5,027 nt of DNA from Methylomonas sp. (lineage in GTDB: Bacteria; Pseudomonadota; Gammaproteobacteria; Methylococcales; Methylomonadaceae): contig JAQTYP010000288.1 of assembly GCA_028688235.1 (NCBI GenBank), forward strand, positions 1-5,027, written 5' to 3'. The notes under the pieces are model-generated. The model did not search any database. It was given only the letters and a program-made list of their open reading frames with translations, and was not told where the DNA came from. The translations under genes were made by a program, and so were the position numbers. Positions 1-5,005 of this stretch are shown in pieces (position 1 is the stretch's first letter; the number at the start of each line of letters is the position of its first letter).

Positions 1-1442
1 ACCAGCCGATAGCTGCCGGCCGGCAAGTTCATCACGCTGATCGCACTGCCAGCATCGCTCTGATCGAAACGCCGCATCGACACTTCGGTCCCGCGCGGAC
101 CGATCAGGGACCACCGCATGTCCGAGCGAGTGCTTTGCGCATCGAAGGCCACCTGAGTGCCGGCCGCCAGTTCGAAGGAGTAAACCGTCGCCTGCCCGGC
201 CAGATCGACACTACCCGAAACCCGGCTGCCCAGAGTCAGGGTGGCAGCTACATCGGGCACCTTGTTGATCGCGAACTGGTAGCTGACAATTGCATTGGCC
301 AGATTGCCGTCGGCGCCATCGAGCACTAGCCAGTAATCGCCGCCGGCGCCGACCGTCAATGGCGCCTGCGCCGTCATCAATGCACTGCTCGCCAATTGAA
401 CGCCGTAAGAATCGACCAGAGTCCAGTTGAGCGCCCCTCCCGTCAGCGAACGGCCATCGACAAAAATTTTGTCGCCTTCGTTCAGTGCGAGCTTGTAGAG
501 TTGAGTGCCGCGCGCATTGTCGAGCACCGCGCTGGTCGCCACGCCGGTTTCTAGCGACTCGGCGCCGTCGTCGGCCAGCAGACGGAAAGGGAAGCTTCCG
601 GTCGTCGTCCCGTCGACATCGATCGACAGGGTATAGTCGCCGGTCGGCAGGAACAATCGACCGTAGCCGCCCGCATAATTGCTGGCACCGTAGCTGGCGT
701 AAGTCCGCGACACGACGACGCCCTCGGGGCCATTCAGCGACCAATAAAAATCGCTATTGGTCAGCCGGTCGAATAGGACGGCCTGCGGCTCGGGCAACGA
801 GAAGGTGAAATTGTCGGTCTTTCCGGGTTGGTCGATATTGGCGATAGCCGCCGCCCCCAGCGCCAGCGCTTCCGTGCTATCGGTCACGGGCCGCAGATTG
901 AAGCTGTAATTGAGAGCGGCAGTATTAGCGATATCGCCCTCGACCAGCATCAGGTATTCGCCGGTATATTGGAGCGTAAAGGTATCCCGGTCGTTCTTGA
1001 GGTTGCCGTAACTTCCTTCCTGCCGACCATAGGGATCGATCAGGCGCCAATCGGCATTCCCACTGACCGTCAGCGCATCGAAAAAGAACTTGTCGCCGGC
1101 CTTGGCCTGGAATCGATAGACCGCCGATTTGTTGCCGCCGTCGAGGCTGCCGCTGGCCTCGGTACCCGGCGTCAAATCCGCCGCCGCATCGGCATCGACA
1201 ATGCGCAGCGAATAGTCGCCCACAGCATCGGCATTACCATCCACGGTGACTTTGTACTTGCCGGGAGTCAGCTCGAAAGCCGGTGACTCAGCCTGGTAAT
1301 CGGTATTCTTGAAACTGCGGCTGGTCAGTTGTCCGTTCGGGCCTTCCAGCTTCCAGTTCAAATCGCTACGGTTAGTCAGGCTGTCGAAAACCACGCGCCT
1401 CGGTTCCTCGACCAAAAACTCGTATTGGTCCTGCTCCCCCGG
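1..1442 (-). repeat. Five tandem PPC-like protein repeats, about 103 residues each
   Basis: Inside the giant gene, residues 84-563 form repeats spaced 102, 103, 104 and 105 residues apart, measured on the conserved aspartate. Each unit runs: Y-x-F strand, a hydrophobic-FD strand, a W-x-L strand ending in a D/G-P/S-x-G turn, a variable loop, a GxY strand (GKYKVTV, GEYLMLV, GDYTLSI, GDYWLVL, GSYRL) and a closing YSF/YSL strand. This resembles the bacterial pre-peptidase C-terminal (PPC) beta-sandwich. The repeats are diverged at the DNA level. The fifth is cut by the window edge. Units 1 and 3 share FDSLTN/FDRLTN, and units 2 and 4 share GDKF/GDKI, which suggests an older two-domain duplication unit. 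Confidence 0.8.
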
Positions 1443-1691
1443 AATGGAGATCGCCCCGTTGATCGACAGGGCCGCCGGATTGACGTCACCCGAGAGCAGC
1501 ACTCGCGATTCGATCGTCTCGAAACGGATGGCTGGCTGGCTGGACACCGCCAAAGGCGGGCGATCTTGCGCAGTCTTTGTCGGTGCTTGCCAGTCGGAGC
1601 GGAAAGCCTTCAACAGGTCATGCATCAACGGCGAAAGAGAAAAATTGCGGCTACGCTCCGGGTGCTCGTTTTTTTCGACAGACTTACGCAT
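1..1691 (-). CDS. LEPR-XLL giant surface/secreted protein with PPC-like repeats (5' part, runs off left edge)
   Basis: This reading frame is uninterrupted from the ATG at 1691 to the window edge: 563 complete codons with no stop, so the protein is longer than seen. I translated it line by line and found no frameshift. The start follows AAGGAGA by 6 nt; the ATG five bases upstream (1696) is in another frame and stops after 23 codons. Residues 1-55 are polar, with no hydrophobic signal peptide. Residues 56-69 (RFETIESRVLLSGD) match the LEPR-XLL motif known near the N-terminus of very large bacterial repeat proteins. Five PPC-like beta-domains follow. They are marked by an FD or VD pair at 103, 205, 308, 412 and 517 and a tryptophan at 113, 215, 317, 423 and 527. 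Known of the family: huge, presumed exported or surface-attached. Inferred: substrate of the adjacent exporter, possibly an adhesin. Base composition is clearly GC-richer than the two exporter genes. The C-terminus, where secretion or anchoring signals would sit, is not in view. Confidence 0.9.
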   Translation of the reverse strand, partial: MRKSVEKNEHPERSRNFSLSPLMHDLLKAFRSDWQAPTKTAQDRPPLAVSSQPAIRFETIESRVLLSGDVNPAALSINGAISIPGEQDQYEFLVEEPRRVVFDSLTNRSDLNWKLEGPNGQLTSRSFKNTDYQAESPAFELTPGKYKVTVDGNADAVGDYSLRIVDADAAADLTPGTEASGSLDGGNKSAVYRFQAKAGDKFFFDALTVSGNADWRLIDPYGRQEGSYGNLKNDRDTFTLQYTGEYLMLVEGDIANTAALNYSFNLRPVTDSTEALALGAAAIANIDQPGKTDNFTFSLPEPQAVLFDRLTNSDFYWSLNGPEGVVVSRTYASYGASNYAGGYGRLFLPTGDYTLSIDVDGTTTGSFPFRLLADDGAESLETGVATSAVLDNARGTQLYKLALNEGDKIFVDGRSLTGGALNWTLVDSYGVQLASSALMTAQAPLTVGAGGDYWLVLDGADGNLANAIVSYQFAINKVPDVAATLTLGSRVSGSVDLAGQATVYSFELAAGTQVAFDAQSTRSDMRWSLIGPRGTEVSMRRFDQSDAGSAISVMNLPAGSYRL

Positions 1692-1697
1692 TGCATT

Positions 1698-1704
1698 TCT
1701 CCTT
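1698..1704 (-). promoter_or_regulatory. Strong ribosome-binding site (AAGGAGA) of the giant gene
   Basis: AAGGAGA reads on the minus strand, with 6 nt between it and the ATG at 1691. It decides the start: an ATG at 1696 is too close to the site and opens only a short other-frame peptide. It is the only near-consensus site among the three main genes; the adaptor and TolC starts have none. Confidence 0.85.
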
Positions 1705-1821
1705 AATGATGCAGGGTTTTTCTTTCCTACCCGATACTTGAATTTGAAATTCTTGGCAAAACGGTAGCCCGATGACGGCCATGTTTACTAGTCATTTGTT
1801 CATACTCTCTGTTGCGCAAGA

Positions 1822-1881
1822 CAGCTACTTCCCCCGAGCTACGGGAAAATTGCCGAAGACATCTTTCGGCAACACCAGCTG
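1822..1881 (-). other. Possible three-way RNA junction around the terminator-like stem
   Basis: On the minus strand CAGCT (1881-1877) can pair with AGCTG (1826-1822). It encloses the 8-bp hairpin at 1850-1872 and a second hairpin, TTCCCG with loop TAGCT and CGGG(G)GAA, at 1829-1847. The closing stem is only 5 bp. The compact closed fold is seen in the sequence, but its biological relevance is inference and needs covariation support. Confidence 0.35.
1846..1872 (-). terminator. Terminator-like hairpin within the leader
   Basis: The minus strand reads TTGCCGAA, a 7-nt loop AGATGTC, then TTCGGCAA: a perfect 8-bp stem followed directly by TTTT and then CCCG. The plus strand is not followed by a T run, so the element points leftward. 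The T tract is short, so it may be a weak terminator, a pause or attenuator site, or simply a stable RNA stem. It lies about 155 nt before the giant gene start and 435 nt past the TolC stop. It could therefore end read-through from the exporter operon or act as an attenuator of the leader. Confidence 0.5.
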
Positions 1882-1952
1882 AATTTTTTGGAAACTGAGT
1901 TGTGCCGCTTTCATTACGGATTATTTATTCGAACCCGGCCCGAGACTCAAAA

Positions 1953-1981
1953 TCGCCACAGCTTTACCGTAGCCGAGGCGA
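1953..1981 (-). other. Leader hairpin
   Basis: TCGCC (1981-1977) pairs with GGCGA (1957-1953) on the minus strand. Inside, CGGCT pairs with AGCTG with one G-U pair and a loop of ACGGTAA. TTTT follows, but the nearest T run is separated only by AT-rich bases, so a weak second termination or pause site is also possible. Confidence 0.4.
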
Positions 1982-2068
1982 CAAAACCGGTCTAGCAGTA
2001 CTCCGGTAACGGAACTTGCCAAACAAACGATCTGGATGGATTCTATAAAAACAAGCGGCGACACTCAT
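1964..2068 (-). CDS. Possible 34-residue leader ORF (weak)
   Basis: The ATG at 2068 has a good ribosome-binding site, AAGGA (2079-2075), six bases upstream. It opens a 34-codon frame ending in TAA at 1966-1964, inside the leader hairpin at 1953-1981. The peptide begins MSVAACFYRIHP and is arginine-rich and basic; I recognise no family. It lies just after the predicted transcription start, where a regulatory leader peptide would sit. A random ORF of this size is quite likely, so the main support is the ribosome-binding site and its position. Confidence 0.2.
   Translation of the reverse strand: MSVAACFYRIHPDRLFGKFRYRSTARPVLSPRLR
1986..2013 (-). other. Two mutually exclusive leader hairpins
   Basis: On the minus strand TCCG-TTAC-CGGA (2013-2002) forms a 4-bp stem. 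The overlapping ACCGG (2007-2003) can instead pair with CCGGT (1990-1986) across a 12-nt loop, giving a 5-bp stem followed by TTT. Both cannot form together. The stems are short, so this is suggestive only. Confidence 0.25.
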
Positions 2069-2106
2069 GGGGCATCCTTGTAAACAACATTGAGATATTG
2101 CCGCGC

Positions 2107-2135
2107 ATTATCCTAACGCCTATGTTAGTTGTAAA
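2107..2135 (-). promoter_or_regulatory. Predicted sigma-70 promoter of the giant gene
   Basis: On the minus strand TTTACA (2135-2130, 5 of 6 to consensus) is followed by a 17-bp spacer and GATAAT (2112-2107, 5 of 6). The predicted start is near 2100. The spacer contains the dyad CTAAC-N6-GTTAG (2113-2128), placed where a repressor or activator dimer could act. This is the best -35/-10 pair I found in the gap between the TolC gene and the giant gene, and it implies separate transcription of the giant gene. Confidence 0.55.
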
Positions 2136-2144
2136 GACTCTAAA

Positions 2145-2152
2145 TGACGTCA
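2145..2152. promoter_or_regulatory. Perfect 8-bp palindrome TGACGTCA upstream of the -35
   Basis: TGACGTCA is self-complementary. It is centred about 48 bp upstream of the predicted transcription start of the giant gene, a usual place for an activator site. No regulator can be named from this short motif, and it may be chance. Confidence 0.25.
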
Positions 2153-2179
2153 GTAACTAGGTAATGTTTCTGGAATGAA

Positions 2180-2306
2180 GGGTGAAGCCTTATTCAGTTG
2201 GCTTTAGGCCTGCAATCACCCAGGCAAGCCCGGGTAATTGCTGTTTTCACTACTGATTCTAGCCAGCACTTTCATGTGCAGGGGCGCTTACACAGGCTTC
2301 ACACCC
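2180..2306. repeat. Long-range inverted repeat just after the TolC gene
   Basis: GGGTGAAGCCT (2180-2190) is the inverse of AGGCTTCACACCC (2294-2306) apart from a 2-nt insertion, enclosing about 103 bp. Inside are smaller stems: AAGCC/GGCTT (2185-2204) and GCAA/TTGC around the sequence CCCGGG near 2224-2240. The right arm starts within two bases of the TolC stop. It may be a 3' end structure protecting or ending the exporter mRNA, or a small mobile repeat. No T run marks it as a clean intrinsic terminator. Confidence 0.4.
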
Positions 2307-2307
2307 G

Positions 2308-3627
2308 TTAGTTTCGGAGTTTTGTACCAAAATTCAAATCACCTATAGCTGCCCTGAGTTTTATATAATTCAAAAGAATGTTGGTTTTGGCTCTGATTCC
2401 GTCTCGCTGCGCAATTGACAGTTGTTGACGAGATTTAAAGACCTCGGAGGGAGTTTTAGTACCCGCCAGATATCCCTGGGTACTTGCCTTAAACGATTGT
2501 TGGTATGCATAACTTGCTTGGATGTAGGCCTGTAATTGGGCCTGATTGGAAACAATACCTTTATAGGCTTGAAATACTTGAATTTTTGCTTGTTTTCTTG
2601 CCGCCTCTAATTCTTCGTCGGCTTTTTGCAAGAGCAGGGCTGTTTCGTCGATCTTGGCGTTGACAGCGCCGCCCGAATATATTGGCACCGCCACTTGTAA
2701 TCCAATAGTGGCCGAATTGACCATGGTTGCCGTGGATAAGCTTGCACTCGGTCCTTGCTTACTGGTGCCATAGCTGGCGACGAGGTCCATGGTGGGGTAA
2801 TGTCCGCTTTTAGCCTTGTCGATTTCATGTGCAGCCACCTTTCGCATCGCTTCTTGAAACAACACATTCGGGCTTTGCGTTTCCGCGAGTTGCAGCCAAA
2901 AACTCAGGGGCTTTAAATCGTAAGGTAACGCTATGCCTTCATCGCTAAAGTTTTCCGCGCTTAGATTTAAGCCGGTGATTTGATGCAGTGTAAATAGTTT
3001 ATTGTCCAGTTCGGCCGAGGCTTCCAGTTCTTGGGCAATAGTCATTTGTATGCGGGAATCGGCTTCGAGTTTTTCGTTCAGCGCTGCCGATTCATGTTGA
3101 TATTTGATGCCGGCTTCCTTGCTTTGTGTTTGGGCTAATTCATAATCATCCTTCGCGGTCGATACTGCCGCTTTGGCTTGCAACGCTTCGTAAAATGCTT
3201 GTGCGAGGCGGGTGACTAGATCCAGCTCGGCTTGTTCCATTTGTGCTTGGGCCTGAGCTACTTGAGCTTCGGCTTGATCGAACAGTACCAGATTTTGAAA
3301 GCGAAAGATCGGTTGGTTGAGCTGTAGACTATAGCCATAGGTATCGAATTGCTGGCTTCTCTCGGGAGCATCATAACCTACATACTCGATGTCCTGACTA
3401 TTCAGATTGCTATTGGCATTTAGGCTAAAAATTGGAAAAAAAGCTGCTTTTGCCTGGTCAACCCGCGCTAACGATGCCTGGTATTGGTATTTAGTTGCTC
3501 GATATTGATTGTCGTGCTCGCGTGCGGCAGACAGCAGCTGATCGAGATTTTCGGCCTGACAAATTTCGCTGATCACTAGGGCGTGTAATATAAGGATCAA
3601 GCTTGAGCCCAGTCTAGCTAACAGCAT
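2308..3627 (-). CDS. TolC-family outer-membrane channel protein (type I secretion/efflux)
   Basis: A trimeric outer-membrane channel with a long periplasmic tunnel, which exports proteins or small molecules in one step with an adaptor and an inner-membrane pump. The 439-residue length is usual for the family. Residues 1-25 are a signal peptide with a cleavage site at CQA/EN. Two homologous halves follow (about 27-220 and 245-435), each with a beta-strand pair and long alanine- and glutamine-rich helices. The strand motifs QPIF (105-108) and PIYSGG (315-320) fill the matching places in each half. The end, NILLNYIKLRAAIGDL (416-431), is typical of the type I secretion branch. I chose the ATG at 3627; a TTG at 3633 would add two residues. 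Neither has a clear ribosome-binding site, which fits translation coupled to the adaptor gene 30 nt upstream. The exact substrate is not shown; the giant protein downstream is the obvious candidate. Confidence 0.93.
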   Translation of the reverse strand: MLLARLGSSLILILHALVISEICQAENLDQLLSAAREHDNQYRATKYQYQASLARVDQAKAAFFPIFSLNANSNLNSQDIEYVGYDAPERSQQFDTYGYSLQLNQPIFRFQNLVLFDQAEAQVAQAQAQMEQAELDLVTRLAQAFYEALQAKAAVSTAKDDYELAQTQSKEAGIKYQHESAALNEKLEADSRIQMTIAQELEASAELDNKLFTLHQITGLNLSAENFSDEGIALPYDLKPLSFWLQLAETQSPNVLFQEAMRKVAAHEIDKAKSGHYPTMDLVASYGTSKQGPSASLSTATMVNSATIGLQVAVPIYSGGAVNAKIDETALLLQKADEELEAARKQAKIQVFQAYKGIVSNQAQLQAYIQASYAYQQSFKASTQGYLAGTKTPSEVFKSRQQLSIAQRDGIRAKTNILLNYIKLRAAIGDLNFGTKLRN

Positions 3628-3657
3628 GGTCAATTTGCATCGATAATGGGTGGGAAA

Positions 3658-4491
3658 CTAATGCTTAGCCGAATTAAAATTTGCCGAACATTTTATGCCC
3701 GGTGGAATGGCAAGTTGGTTGTTTGCCAATGTTAGCCTCACTCCGAAGGTGCCGCTTGCCGAGTCGACAATTTTATCCACCAATGTAACGGGAATTTTGT
3801 AGCTGCCGCCTATGGGTTGCTCCGGCTGAATCTCGGCAATATCGCCCAATTTGATTGAGCCGTACAAAGATACCGGCAGAATCACTTCGACGCGTAAGGG
3901 ATCGGCTTGGGCTAATTTTAAAATCGGGCGCTGTGTCGAAGCATCGACCACTTCGCCTGGAAAGATGTATTGATCTACCACAAGGCCATCGAACGGGCTG
4001 CGTAGAGTGCGCCGGTTGAGTTGGTCGACGGCTTGCGCCCATTCCAGACGTGCTAATTCTTTGTTTTCCTTGGCTTGTTTTAGTTCGGCTTCCGAGGTTC
4101 GTTTTTCGACATCGGCATCTTCCTTTTCTTGAACGGAAATCGCCTGCTCCTCTGCCAGGCTTTGGCGGCGATCGTATTTTTTACCGGATAATTCGGCTTT
4201 AGCCCTCCACAATTCGATACTGCCAGTCATATTGGCTTTATATCGCGCTAGCTCGCTGGCAGACTTTTCAACCGAAGCCTCGAGGCTCACTATCACTTCA
4301 CCTTTTTTAACCGTGGCTCCGCGCGGCACGGGAACTGATTCGAGCAAGCCGGCAACCGGACTTCGAATCTCGATAAGCTGATTCGCTTCAATCATGCAGT
4401 CGAACGCTTTAGGTTCGCCCAATGCGGAAACGGAAGAAAGCATGGGGCCGATCAATAACACGTTTAGGTATCTTGATTTGGAGATCACCAT
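3658..4491 (-). CDS. Periplasmic adaptor (HlyD/RND-type membrane fusion protein), short form
   Basis: It joins an inner-membrane exporter to the TolC-like channel. Residues 1-23 look like a signal peptide (KSR, then a hydrophobic stretch, cleavage at VSA/LG). The first lipoyl half is at 41-72 (RSPVAGLLESV, then GATVKKGEVIVSL). A charged coiled-coil hairpin spans 73-160. The second lipoyl half is at 161-192 (RSPFDGLVV, then PGEVVDAS), and a beta-barrel region follows to about 270. At 277 residues it is shorter than usual RND adaptors (about 350-400) and T1SS HlyD proteins (400 or more). It lacks an N-terminal cytoplasmic or membrane anchor and has no lipobox cysteine. Two cysteines, C32 and C268, flank the folded part. 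The ATG at 4491 has no good ribosome-binding site, yet the signal peptide supports it. It is first in an operon with the TolC gene. The partner pump is not in the window. Confidence 0.9.
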   Translation of the reverse strand: MVISKSRYLNVLLIGPMLSSVSALGEPKAFDCMIEANQLIEIRSPVAGLLESVPVPRGATVKKGEVIVSLEASVEKSASELARYKANMTGSIELWRAKAELSGKKYDRRQSLAEEQAISVQEKEDADVEKRTSEAELKQAKENKELARLEWAQAVDQLNRRTLRSPFDGLVVDQYIFPGEVVDASTQRPILKLAQADPLRVEVILPVSLYGSIKLGDIAEIQPEQPIGGSYKIPVTLVDKIVDSASGTFGVRLTLANNQLAIPPGIKCSANFNSAKH

Positions 4492-4583
4492 ATTTCGAAT
4501 ATTTGTGTATTGGGAGAGAATTTTGGAAAATCCGTGTGCTGGGAAATTAGATACCTGGGTCTTCCGGCTTTTTAAGCTCGCAC

Positions 4584-4612
4584 ATTATAGGGTTCTAACA
4601 TAATTAGAAAAT
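4584..4612 (-). promoter_or_regulatory. Predicted proximal promoter of the adaptor-TolC operon
   Basis: The minus strand carries a perfect TATAAT (4589-4584), about 93 bp upstream of the adaptor start. The hexamer at the usual -35 distance (ATTTTC, 4612-4607) is poor. This suggests a promoter that needs an activator or relies on AT-rich upstream DNA. The predicted start is near 4577, giving a leader of about 85 nt. Confidence 0.45.
4593..4609. promoter_or_regulatory. Candidate operator: dyad TTCTAA-N5-TTAGAA
   Basis: A perfect 6-bp inverted repeat with a 5-bp centre (CATAA) lies between the -10 at 4584-4589 and the expected -35. A dimeric regulator bound here would block or remodel the promoter. 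The dyad in the giant-gene promoter spacer (CTAAC-N6-GTTAG) shares the CTAA/TTAG half-sites but has a different spacing. Confidence 0.4.
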
Positions 4613-4638
4613 ATTAACCTTTGGTAATCAACGAATTT

Positions 4639-4664
4639 TTTATAACTCTAACATTTAAAGTCAA
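4639..4664 (-). promoter_or_regulatory. Possible distal promoter of the exporter operon
   Basis: On the minus strand TTGACT (4664-4659, 5 of 6) precedes TATAAA (4644-4639), but the spacer is only 14 bp; a 16-bp spacer gives the poorer TAAAAA. Its spacer contains ATGTTAGA, the same octamer found 53 bp downstream before the proximal -10. It may be a weak second promoter or a binding region for the same regulator. Confidence 0.25.
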
Positions 4665-4790
4665 TCATACACTTCCATTATCAGGGGCGCCCCCGCGAAA
4701 CACGGAAGAACCAACCAATTTATATCTTGTAGAATAATGAGTTATCAGCATATGAAGGCTGATTTCATTACCTCCTGCATCTTGCAGTCG
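4665..4790. other. Intergenic stretch with small palindromes, no clear gene
   Basis: I see no gene here. It holds a 10-bp GC palindrome GGGGCGCCCC (4684-4693), a hairpin ATCAGC-N8-GCTGAT (4744-4763) and a small hairpin CTGCA-TCT-TGCAG (4775-4787). None is followed by a T run. They may be part of, or next to, the repeat block to the right. Confidence 0.4.
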
Positions 4791-4847
4791 AAAAGAAAGA
4801 AACCAAAGAAAAGGCCGCCCCAATACCACCTGATTCCTGCGCTTTTA

Positions 4848-4869
4848 CGAAAACCATCCATGGTTTTCG
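4848..4869. repeat. Perfect 10-bp hairpin in the repeat block
   Basis: CGAAAACCAT and ATGGTTTTCG are exact inverses separated by only CC, so the whole is close to a perfect palindrome. It could extrude as a cruciform or form a strong RNA stem if transcribed. Confidence 0.7.
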
Positions 4870-4919
4870 CCCTGCGGGCCAGCCTATCGGCTCTTCAAAT
4901 TTGCTCCTGGCAAATTTGT

Positions 4920-5005
4920 CGCTTTTATCGAGGGTTTTCCGAAGGGGCTTCCCAGTCCCTCGGAAAACGCGCGGCTTCCCTGCCGGGCTGTTATCGACAA
5001 AAGCG
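4920..5005. repeat. Long nested inverted repeat in the repeat block
   Basis: The outer arms CGCTTTTATCGA (4920-4931) and TCGACAAAAGCG (4994-5005) match at 11 of 12 positions. Within them GTTTTCCG (4934-4941) pairs with CGGAAAAC (4961-4968), and AGGG (4943-4946) with CCCT (4957-4960) around a 10-nt loop. The right third (4969-4993, GC-rich) is unpaired or forms small stems. Confidence 0.65.

Larger units (their letters stand above)
1692..2100 (-). promoter_or_regulatory. Long structured 5' leader of the giant gene (about 410 nt, predicted)
   Basis: No convincing gene occupies this stretch on either strand. If the promoter at 2107-2135 is used, transcription starts near 2100 and leaves an untranslated leader of roughly 400 nt before the giant gene. 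The leader holds a hairpin at 1953-1981, two competing hairpins at 1986-2013, a possible three-way junction at 1822-1881 that includes a terminator-like stem, and a weak inverted repeat ATGAC/GTCAT at 1772-1795. I compared it by memory with c-di-GMP, cobalamin, TPP and other riboswitch cores and recognised none. Leader regulation by attenuation, translation or protein binding is an inference. Confidence 0.45.

Noticed and set aside
211..744. Minus-strand 177-residue frame
   Set aside because: It overlaps the giant gene in another frame, is extremely arginine-rich and lacks domain structure; it is a shadow caused by high G+C.
828..1767. Plus-strand frames of 152 residues (828-1286 and 1309-1767) and the nested 1329-1706 and 485-808 frames
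   Set aside because: They lie antisense to the giant gene, whose frame has clear repeated domains; their translations show no family features and lack ribosome-binding sites.
1925..1936. tRNA-like T-loop GGGTTCGAATAA on the minus strand
   Set aside because: No matching T stem, acceptor stem or anticodon arm can be built around it.
1822..2013. Known riboswitch such as c-di-GMP (GEMM)
   Set aside because: The hallmark segments of the GEMM core (the GGGCAAACC and GCAAAGCC types) are absent; no other class I know fits.
1692..2307. CRISPR array or insertion sequence in the intergenic gap
   Set aside because: There are no regularly spaced repeats, no transposase frame, and no paired terminal repeats with an evident target duplication.
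4394..4603. Plus-strand 69-residue frame
   Set aside because: It overlaps the adaptor start and its promoter antisense, with no recognisable content.
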